This document shows, one piece after another, positions 56,490 through 64,000 of a stretch of DNA of 64,000 bases (positions are counted from its first letter, which is position 1; the number at the start of each line of letters is the position of its first letter). Source of the stretch: Phymorhynchus buccinoides (taxonomy: Eukaryota; Mollusca; Gastropoda; Neogastropoda; Raphitomidae); contig CM065711.1 of the NCBI GenBank assembly GCA_017654935.2, forward strand, positions 24,922,619 through 24,986,618. The letters are read 5' to 3'. The notes under the pieces are model-generated. The model was not told the origin of the DNA, did no database searches, and saw nothing but the letters and a program-made list of their open reading frames with translations. Position numbers and translations under genes: made by a program.

Positions 56490-57320
56490 GAACTAGCGCA
56501 ACGCCAAGTACCGGTAACGCCTAGTAACAAAAAAACGCCCAGTAACGGTAACGCCAAGTAGTGGTAACGCTGAGTACAGCAAATTTGAAGCGATTCTGTT
56601 CAGAAACGGTGGGGTGCTGCCCTGAGAGTGACGCGCTCTCCCTAGTAACGGTAACGCCTAGTAACGGTAACGCCAAGCACTGGTAACGCTGAGTACAGCA
56701 AATTTGAAGCGATTCGGTTAAGAAAAGGTGGAGTTATAAGGCCCCGTTTCCCGTTGGCGCTGCTCTGAGAGTGATGCGCTCTCCCTAGTAACTGTAACGC
56801 CTAGTAACGGTAACGCCAAGTACTGGTAATGCTGAGTACAGCAAATTTGAAGCAATTCGGTTAAGAAACGGCGGAGTTATAAGGCCCCTGTTTCCCGTTG
56901 GCGCTGCTCTGAGAGTGACGCACTCTCACGATTCTCTTCAAATTTGCTACCAGGCTTTGCCCCGGCCACAGCAAGCCTGACAGCCAATTTGAAGCGAATC
57001 GGCTAAGAAACTGCAGTTATTTGTGAAAAGGTGAAGCAGCGTATATCACGCACATTTATGAATCGATTCGCTTCCGGTTTGGCATATCGATAGTCACTGT
57101 CCGCGGTCATCTACCTGCCAAATTTGAAGGCAATCGGTCCAGAAATACCGGAGATACGGGCGCCGAGAGGCCGGTGGATATGCGTTTTGCGCATTTGCCA
57201 AACCGCGCAAATGACACGGCCGCCTCGGTTGCCGTTGCCATCGCCCCGTTAGGGCTCACAGCAAATTTGAAGCAATTCGGTCGAAAAACGGCGGAGTTAT
57301 AAGGCCTGTTTTGTGTTTCT
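56490..57320. repeat. Satellite-like tandem repeat of about 135-140 bp with AGTAACGGTAACGCC subrepeats
   Basis: Three main units, starting about 56500, 56640 and 56780, each hold AGTAACGGTAACGCC subrepeats, then GAGTACAGCAAATTTGAAGC, a GAGTTATAAGGCC block and GAGAGTGACGC. More distant fragments with CAAATTTGAAG and GGCGGAGTTATAAGGCC continue to 57320. Confidence 0.8.
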
Positions 57321-57458
57321 GACAGACACACACACACACACACGGACACTTGGCTTTTTATTATATGATGATGACTGAATGATGTATACTGTTGTGACAT
57401 TTTATTTTTATTATTAGTGATTTGATGGGAACAGAAAAAAAAAAAAATCATGTATATT

Positions 57459-57459
<1 letters not shown>

Positions 57460-57534
<75 letters not shown>

Positions 57535-57566
57535 TCTCTCTCTCTCTCTCTCTCTCTCCTCTCTCA
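57460..57566. repeat. (TC)n microsatellite
   Basis: Over 100 bp of TC with two interruptions, about 180 bp upstream of the last exon. Confidence 0.97.
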
Positions 57567-57746
57567 TGCTTGACATGCGCCAGACAGGCGCATTACTTTT
57601 ACAAGTATAAACATGAGTCATTTTGAAAAAAGTGAGCGTGAATGGCGCATTGCGCCAACAATCTGATGCTCTGTAAATAGATCATTCAGTGTTCTCTCTC
57701 TCTTGTTGCAGAATTTTAAGAAATAGGTGTTTGTATGCTAATGCAG

Positions 57747-60505
57747 GTGCAGTCAGCAGTTCAGTCCAATGCCAGTCCCAGACGAAACGCCAGACAGCAA
57801 CCGTAGATGCCCCTTCTTCAGCTGATCTTCAAGCAGCAGGGCTGTATGTCAGCAGTGTAGATATGGCTGTTTCTTCCTCTTCAGCTGATCTCGGAGCAGC
57901 AACTGTTTCTTCCTGTTCTACTACAGCAGAGTCACCACCGTCTACAGACTGTGTTACAACTAGCACACCTGACATTAGCAATAGTGTTTCTGTTCATGTT
58001 GCTTCCAAAACCGAACAGGGTAAAAGAAAGTGGGACAAAGCTGCAAGTTGCTATTTCTGTAACAAACTCTACACAAGCTCCAACGTAACAGCACACATGC
58101 TGTCAGTACACAAAACAGAACCACAGGTAGCAGAAGTTTTAGCCAAACCTAAGGGATCATCTGAGAGGGCTTTGCTGTTAGAAAAGTTAAGAAATTTAGG
58201 AAATTTCAAGCACAACTGCGACGTTTTGAAACAAGGCAGTGGTCAGTTAATTCCTTGGAGGGCTCCTTCAGAACCAGTTCAAGCAGGAGATTATTCTCCA
58301 TGTGAACATTGTCTCGGATTTTTTAGGAAGAAAGAACTTTGGCGGCATGAATCCAAGTGCAAATTCAGCACTGACAGCAAAAAAGGGAGAAAAGTGATCT
58401 CCAGATCACAGATGTTACTTCCAGCAGCTGCAACATGCTCAGATGAGTTAAGGGATAACATTTTCTCTTCAATGATTGGGGATGAAATCACACTCGTAGC
58501 CAGAAACGATGGCCTCATTGTTGCGTATGCTGAAAAGCTTTATGAAAAACACAAGCACTTGAAGCATCAATGGATATACATTAGACAGAAGATAAGAGAA
58601 CTTGCCCGATTTCTGCTTTTAGCCAGACAAAACCCAGGGATCACAAACCTGCAGAGTTGCATTGACCCAAGCAAGTTTCCTTCACTAATATCCGCTGTAA
58701 GACTACTGTGCGGTTATTCCACAGAAGACCATTCCTACCAGAACCCATCCTTGGCCCTCAAAACTGGCCATTCCTTGAAGAAGTGTGCCACAGCACTAAA
58801 GAGCATTGCCCTTGTTGAAGGTAACACTGTTATGAAAGAAAGGTGCGATTCTTTTCGGGATTTGTGTGATGCCGAGTGGAACACATATATTTCATGTTCT
58901 GCCCATGCGTCATTGGAACGAAGAAAACAGAACAAACCACACAGGCTGCCACTGACAGAGGATATCAGACTCGTTTCAGAACATCTAAAAGAAGAAAGAC
59001 AGAAGTGTCATCATGACTTGAAAAAAGTGCCATCAGCATTGACTTGGCATGCACTTGCCAAAGTTACTCTCGCATACATGATTCTGTTCAACAGAAGGCG
59101 AAGTGGAGAGGCAGCAAGGATGCTACTATCAGATTACAGTGCAGCTAAATCTAACTCTGTTCCTGAGGATGATGTGCTTCAAGCCTTGTCAGAGCTTGAA
59201 AAGAAACTTTTGGATAATTTCCGAAGAGTTGAGATAAGGGGCAAACACGGCAGAACAGTTCCTGTGCTGTTGACTACAGCAGCTTGTGAAGAAATAGACA
59301 CGTTGATTGAAATGCGAGATGCAGCTGGTGTCAGCAAATCGAATGGGTATGTCTTTGCAAGACACTACTACTCTTCTGAGGACCATATGTCTGGTCATAC
59401 TGTACTCCATGCAGTTGCACTTGAGAGTGGTGTCAAAGAACCAAGTAATATCACAGGAACCAAGCTGAGAAAACATCTGGCGACTGTTTGTCAGATCCTG
59501 AATCTCTCAGAACATGAGCTGGAACAAGTTTGTGGATATATGGGGCACAACATCGCTGTTCATAGGGAGTTCTACCGATTGCCACAAGACACCTATCAAC
59601 TGGCCAAAGTCAGCAGATTGTTGTTATGCATGGAGCAGGGAAAACTGGCCCGTTTTCAAGGCAAGACCTTGGATGATGAAATTGATCACAGCCTTTTGAT
59701 CAGCACTTGGAGAAGAAAGGGTGTCACAACCTTCTGCTCAGCACTTGGAGAAGAAAGGGTGTCACAGCCTTCTGCTCACGCACTTGGAGAAGAAAGGGTG
59801 TCACAGCCTTCTGCTCACGCACTTGGAGAAGAAAGGGTGTCACAGCCTTCTGCTCACGCACTTGGAGAAGAAAGGGTGTCACAGCCTTCTGCTCATGCAC
59901 TTGGAGAAGAAAGGGTGTCACAGCCTTCTGCTCATGCACTTGGAGAAGAAAGGGTGTCACAGCCTTCTGCTCATGCACTTGGAGAAGAAAGGGTGTCACA
60001 GCCTTCTGCTCATGCACTTGGAGAAGAAAGGGTGTCACAGCCTTCTGCTCATGCACTTGGAGAAGAAAGGGTGTCACAGCCTTCTGCTCATGCACTTGGA
60101 GAAGAAAGGGTGTCACAGCCTTCTGCTCATGTACTTGGAGAAGAAAGGGTGTCGCGACCAAAGAGACCAAGAAACAAAAGACCAAGAAGTCCACATCCTG
60201 GTGGTTGCCAAGCGATTCCAGTGATTCCTCAATCAAGTGAAGCTAGCATGATTCCAGGATCATCCAGCAGCAAAACCCTGACCAGTCAGACTAAAGATAT
60301 CTTAACTGAGGAAGAAACAGATCTTATTCACAAACTTTTCAGACGACACATTGACGATAGAGTTGTTCCAAGAAAAGCAGATTGTGAGAAGGTACTCAAG
60401 ACTAATCCTTTGTTGCAAAGCAGATCATGGCGGAAACTGAAATGCACTGTGCGGAATGAGATAGAGAAGAACAAAAGACAGGTCAAAAAGCTTCGTAGAC
60501 AGTGA
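57747..60505 (+). CDS. Last exon: zinc fingers, tyrosine-recombinase-like domain, tandem repeats
   Basis: Acceptor CTAATGCAG|GT at 57746 restores phase with exon 3; the model gives about 947 residues. Two C2H2-like fingers (CYFCNKLYTSSNVTAHMLSVH reads C-x2-C...H-x4-H, about residue 129; CEHCLGFFRKKELWRHESKC, about 213). A tyrosine-recombinase-like core follows: RRRSGEAARM (box I arginine, about 478), TKLRKHLAT (about 600, where H-x-x-R would be, the H replaced), MGHNIAVHREFY (about 626, GH and candidate tyrosine). Next a 13-residue repeat (ALGEERVSQPSAH, about 11 copies) and a basic helical C-terminus (about 881-947). Probably a domesticated recombinase-like nuclear protein, possibly Crypton-related. 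Open upstream to 57689, but that part is likely intron. Confidence 0.82.
59704..60155 (+). repeat. 39-bp coding minisatellite, about 12 units
   Basis: CACTTGGAGAAGAAAGGGTG starts each unit (59704, 59742, 59781, then every 39 bp to 60132). The first interval is 38 bp, so the reading frame within the repeat changes after unit 1. All three forward frames are open through the array. Units are almost identical, which indicates recent expansion. Confidence 0.93.
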
Positions 60506-61308
60506 TTAGACTGAGAAAGAGGATCTCAAATGAGGGAAATACAGATTTTCAGCTTCCTCTTTCAAGTATTTGAACACAAATCTAACCTCTTGGCTATTGC
60601 CTTTCAGAGATCTATTTACAGTTTAATCCCTTAGTGTACATGAAAGCAGCTGAGTTCACCAAAGTGAAAGTTGGATGGTTTTGCAGATCTGTTTGTTCCT
60701 ACTGGCTATGTATATGACTGGCTCAAATTTTACATGCGGCTAGGTATGTAGGTTATCTTGGCCAAGTTCGGAAAGGGTCAAAGGTCAAGGTCTTTGTAGC
60801 CAAATCTGCTGCCGCACAACTGGTTGATCTTGCACTTCACGCTCCAGTTATCTATGCATTTAGATGCTATCTTAATAATAATAATAATAATAAGTGTACA
60901 TTTAAAAGTAAGCAGCAGAGTTTTTATTCATTTTTGTTGTCTTTAATTTTACATGCTATTTCAAGGCATAGGTGATAGGGCAATTCTAGCAAACTACGCA
61001 TTGGCTCATCAGTTCATCTTTGTTTTTTTCTAATCTGACATGTACAAAGACAGCGTGAGTGAACTGACAAAAACAGTGCCTTGTGCACATCTGAAATGAA
61101 TAATGAATTGTGGTTTTCCCCCTGTTCAAAAAAGTTCATTTAATGAATACATAAGAAACACTGTAGCCTTCGGACATTCTGCCATGTGTTTAAAATTGGT
61201 CAGTTAAGATTCATCTTTAGGAACTAAGTTAAAATATGTGAATGTGTTAATGGACTCCATCACTTCAGTGCATTCGAAATAACTATTGGGTGGTTGGTTA
61301 AATGTGTA
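60506..61308 (+). other. 3' flank of the host-like gene
   Basis: No gene seen. A short (ATA)n lies at 60878-60894. The first AATAAA after the stop is at about 61377, inside a MITE, so the polyadenylation site is uncertain. Confidence 0.4.
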
Positions 61309-61467
61309 CCATAGTTTTTGGACTATAAGGCAATACTTTTTACACAGACTCGGTCCCATAAGCCTTATAAAATGATTAATAAAATAGTAAGAACATTATT
61401 TTAAAAAATCTGAAATTTGGGTATAATTTGAGGGTGTGTGCTTTACACTTTAGTCCGAAAATTATGG
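61309..61467. mobile_element. MITE of the GGACTATAAGG family, complete copy
   Basis: Terminal inverted repeats CCATAGTTTTTGGACTA and TAGTCCGAAAATTATGG (two differences) bound 159 bp of non-coding DNA with internal complementary CCTTATA/TATAAGG motifs. I recognise the start as a common animal MITE type; superfamily not assigned. Confidence 0.7.
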
Positions 61468-61721
61468 CACCTTTGGGTGGGCTGTACGCTAAAGCTTTTT
61501 GTTTGTTTGCAAAGACTCAGCTTGAAAAGCTAGTGTTTCAATCTAGTGCTCTATGGAATTGTTTGATAGTGGTTTTGTTTTTCTGTTCTCTATTTTCTGT
61601 AGAAAAACAGACCTGTGCATGTTTTCATCAGGACGTGGGTTTTTTGTACATGATAAAAAACTGTCATGTATGGGTTTTCATCAGGAAATGTTTGTTTGTT
61701 GTTTGTCTTTCGTCCCTGGCT

Positions 61722-61865
61722 TAAAGACTCCAGGGATCATCCGAACAGTCGAAGCACTTGAACATTATTGTACAAATGCCCCAACTAGAGATGAGAACAT
61801 TACGTGTGTGACCGTTTTTGATTACCTTGCTACGTGGGCATCCACACACTTTAAAGGTGGGAAGG
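61722..61865 (+). repeat. Dispersed repeat family R, partial copy
   Basis: GAGAACATTACGTGTGTGACCG and TACGTGGGCATCCACAC-like blocks match 62545-62620 and, inverted, 51480-51560. Confidence 0.65.
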
Positions 61866-62390
61866 TTTGAATACTTTGATGCTAGGTGAACACAAAAGAG
61901 CAAGAAAACTTGGTGAACTGAAAATGTATGTATGGAAACTTTGAACATTCATTATTATTTTTATTTGATTTATTCAATCATACTTGATTGATTACGAACT
62001 TTGTTTATAATTTGATCAGCAATGCCAATGTTCAAATGTTCTGATCTTTTCAGTTTCTATCGATTATTTATAATTTTTGTGAACATTTGAAAGATTAGTA
62101 ATTTGTGTACAACTTTAAGTTTATTCTTTTTTAAGTTTATTCTCCCAAAGTTCATTTCAGAGTATGGTGATAGTTGGTTTTCTGTGTTATGACCTAATAC
62201 ACATTGACTTATCTAGTTATCACATGGTTATTTGAAGAAAAAATAGAAATGTTGATATATAAAAAAAATAATATATAATTGAGTTTGTAGATATCACTCT
62301 CCAAAAGTCCTGAGTGCAGTTGACATGTGTTTATTGCTACATGTAGCATGCAAACGTTAAGATTGTTTTATAATTTTTATAATGGGCATG

Positions 62391-62884
62391 TACCGTAATT
62401 TTCGGACTAACAGTATAAGGCGATACTTTTTTTTTCCAGACTGAGACCCCTGCACCTTATGTTGTTGTTTTCGGGGGGGGGGGTTCCCCAGCTTAACGAC
62501 TCTGGGATATGACAACAACTGACGCAATTATCTATTATACAAATGCATCAGCTTAGGATGAGAATATTACGTGTGTGACCGTTTTTTGATTAAACTTGCC
62601 ACATGGGCAGCCACACTCTGTCTTCCGGGGTGGGGGGTGGGGGAGGGAGTATTTGGAGATTGATGATGTTATGTTAGGAGCTTGCCATGGCTAAAGACGA
62701 TTCCCACATAACTATGCATAGCATTACAACAATTTGATGTACCTTTGGTGTTATAGCTTACGTCAATTGGTCTGACACAGCCTTATGCCAAGATGTACTA
62801 ATAGAATAGTAAGAAAGTATAGTAATCTAAAATTGGGGGAATGCGCCTTATACAAAGGTGTGCCTGATAGTCTTGAAAATACGG
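62391..62884. mobile_element. GGACTATAAGG-family MITE with repeat R inside it
   Basis: Ends ACCGTAATTTTCGGACTA (62391) and TAGTCTTGAAAATACGGT (to 62884) are inverted repeats. Between the MITE halves, 62480-62790 is a copy of repeat R. This suggests R inserted into a MITE. Confidence 0.6.
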
Positions 62885-63309
62885 TTGCTATTGGGTTTTT
62901 TAAAAGAAAACCTGAAGTGCATTCATATATTATTTAATAAATACTGTTGAAATGAATGCACACTTGTTTGATTCATGTGAGCTGCTGCACTGTATGACTG
63001 TATGAGTGGGTTGTTTGTGTGTGCATTCAAACCTCCATTAAAAACCCTCTGTTAAAGGACCACTTCTCATTTAAAACTGTTTTTTCAGGAGTGGTTGTTG
63101 ACTTATTCCTATTAATATGACCTCCGTTATAAGATCCCGACTTTTTGGAGGTCTTAAAATAGAGGTTTGACTTTGACTTTGTATTATTTTTTACTATTAA
63201 ATTGTGTCCCTTTCTTCACTTGCTCAGATACCTTCCTGCGCATAATCTTTTTATGTATCTGAACCCAGCATGTTCTTGTTTGTATAGAGGAAACTTTTGT
63301 AAATAAAAA

Positions 63310-63480
63310 CAGAAAAAAGAACCAGTAGAGCAGAAAGATAGTAAATCACAGTAAGAAAAAGGCAGTCAAAGAGTGTGATGTATAAGAGGGAGTTGAAGCA
63401 CAGGACTTCCAGAATATGAGAGATCTCTTTATACAAAAGAAACCCCCAACCCCCACAATATCCTCATTGGGATAAACATG
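63310..63480 (+). repeat. Copy of the 53.9-kb SINE-like block
   Basis: AGAGCAGAAAGATAGTAAAT through TTTATACAAAAGAAACCCCC aligns with 53893-54030. Confidence 0.6.
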
Positions 63481-63582
63481 TGAAGGGTAGGGTCATCCAG
63501 CTCACCAAATTGAGGCTTAAGGCATCCAGCTACTACCGGGAAATTCGTGCAAGTTGCACCTCACTATGTGCACGACGACCAA

Positions 63583-63796
63583 AATGGAGTTTTTTAAAAC
63601 GTCCTCTTGGTCTGAATCAGACTACATATGGGACATTTGTAAATACAAAGACTGTGGGAACAATACTGGAGGCAATGCCCGGAAGGCAGTACGAAAACCA
63701 GTAAAGTCCCGATTTTTTAAAAATTAATGCAGTAGCTGTAGGCGGTGACCCACGCCTCGGTTAAACTTCATCAGCTATGGCACCGCCACAAGTTAG
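63583..63796 (+). mobile_element. Third copy of the arm SINE-like repeat
   Basis: CGTCCTCTTGGTCTGAATCA to CATCAGCTATGGCACCGCC matches 33776-33960 and, inverted, 15175-15360, with small indels. It lies outside the inverted repeat, showing that the block is a mobile repeat. Confidence 0.75.
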
Positions 63797-63818
63797 TATA
63801 AACACTCACTATGTGCAC

Positions 63819-63965
63819 CATATATTTTTATGAACTATAAGGCGATACTTTTTGCAAACTGATAAATGTGAATGCCTTATAATGTGAATAATTTTTATTG
63901 TAAGAAAATAGCGAGAAAATCATTTTTTGTGTTAAATTTGGGGTGTGTGCGTTTAGTTTGTTCCT
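63819..63965. mobile_element. Degenerate GGACTATAAGG-family MITE
   Basis: GAACTATAAGGCGATACTTTTTGC near the start and a GGTGTGTGCGTTTAG block at the end resemble the copy at 61309. It adjoins the SINE-like copy. Confidence 0.5.
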
Positions 63966-64000
63966 TTTTTTTTAACTGGTATTTGTTTTTTAAGAGGGCT

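Noticed and set aside
57689..57746. Start of the last ORF at ATG 57689 as the true translation start
   Set aside because: The first 20 residues lie upstream of a good acceptor whose phase matches exon 3; they read as intron.
59189..59476. Minus-strand ORFs inside the recombinase-like exon (also 58291-58518, 59724-60236)
   Set aside because: Shadows of the coding exon and its in-frame repeat.
61428..61870. ORFs of 98 and 105 residues in the 3' flank
   Set aside because: They cross a MITE end and repeat R, with no recognisable protein features.

Overview
This window is repeat-rich nuclear DNA from a metazoan, most likely a mollusc (gastropod-like). The grounds are very long (TC)n/(CA)n/(TA)n tracts, tRNA-derived SINEs, an intact APE-type non-LTR retrotransposon, Penelope-like debris with hammerhead ribozymes, Polinton/Maverick elements, and an intron-containing host-type gene. 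The organism is inferred from style, not proven. A run of exactly 500 N (30733-31232) is a scaffold gap.

Layout. (1) 1-2.4 kb: a 69-bp minisatellite embedded in Penelope-like terminal sequence with a hammerhead ribozyme. (2) 2.43-17.86 kb and 31.23-49.12 kb are two arms of one large inverted repeat. Each arm carries, from its outer end inward: a decayed Polinton (C-terminal PolB fragment, membrane and coiled-coil proteins, capsid protein, packaging ATPase and, in the right arm only, integrase plus small ORFs); an A/T-biased tract; a structured 105-bp inverted repeat; an RNA-like unit starting with the first 26 nt of U2 snRNA; a 121-bp foldback; microsatellites; an RNase H fragment of a non-LTR element; SINEs; and Penelope-like terminal sequence. 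The left Polinton has lost 2.34 kb including integrase. (3) 17.9-31.2 kb, the spacer: a GIY-YIG fragment of a Penelope-like element, a nested palindrome of Penelope-like terminal repeats, an L1-type ORF1 fragment, and a nearly intact two-ORF non-LTR retrotransposon on the minus strand (24.2-30.2 kb). (4) 49.1-60.5 kb: a host-like gene on the plus strand, reconstructed as one untranslated plus three coding exons. It encodes an acidic N-terminus, two C2H2-like zinc fingers, a tyrosine-recombinase-like domain, a 13-residue tandem repeat encoded by a 39-bp minisatellite, and a basic C-terminal domain. Its introns hold MITEs, SINEs and satellite-like repeats. (5) 60.5-64 kb: 3' flank with MITEs and dispersed repeats.

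How the pieces relate. The Polinton arms share lesions (PolB break, capsid nonsense codon) and also have private ones (left deletion, right capsid start loss), so decay began before the inverted duplication and continued after it. No intact Polinton exists here: the 5' part of PolB and the protease are absent in both copies. The elements that could still act are the non-LTR retrotransposon and possibly the hammerhead motifs. The zinc-finger/tyrosine-recombinase gene looks maintained. The most unusual item is the U2-headed RNA-like unit, present in both arms, which combines a U2 5' stem-loop, an Sm-like site and a GNRA-capped 3' hairpin.
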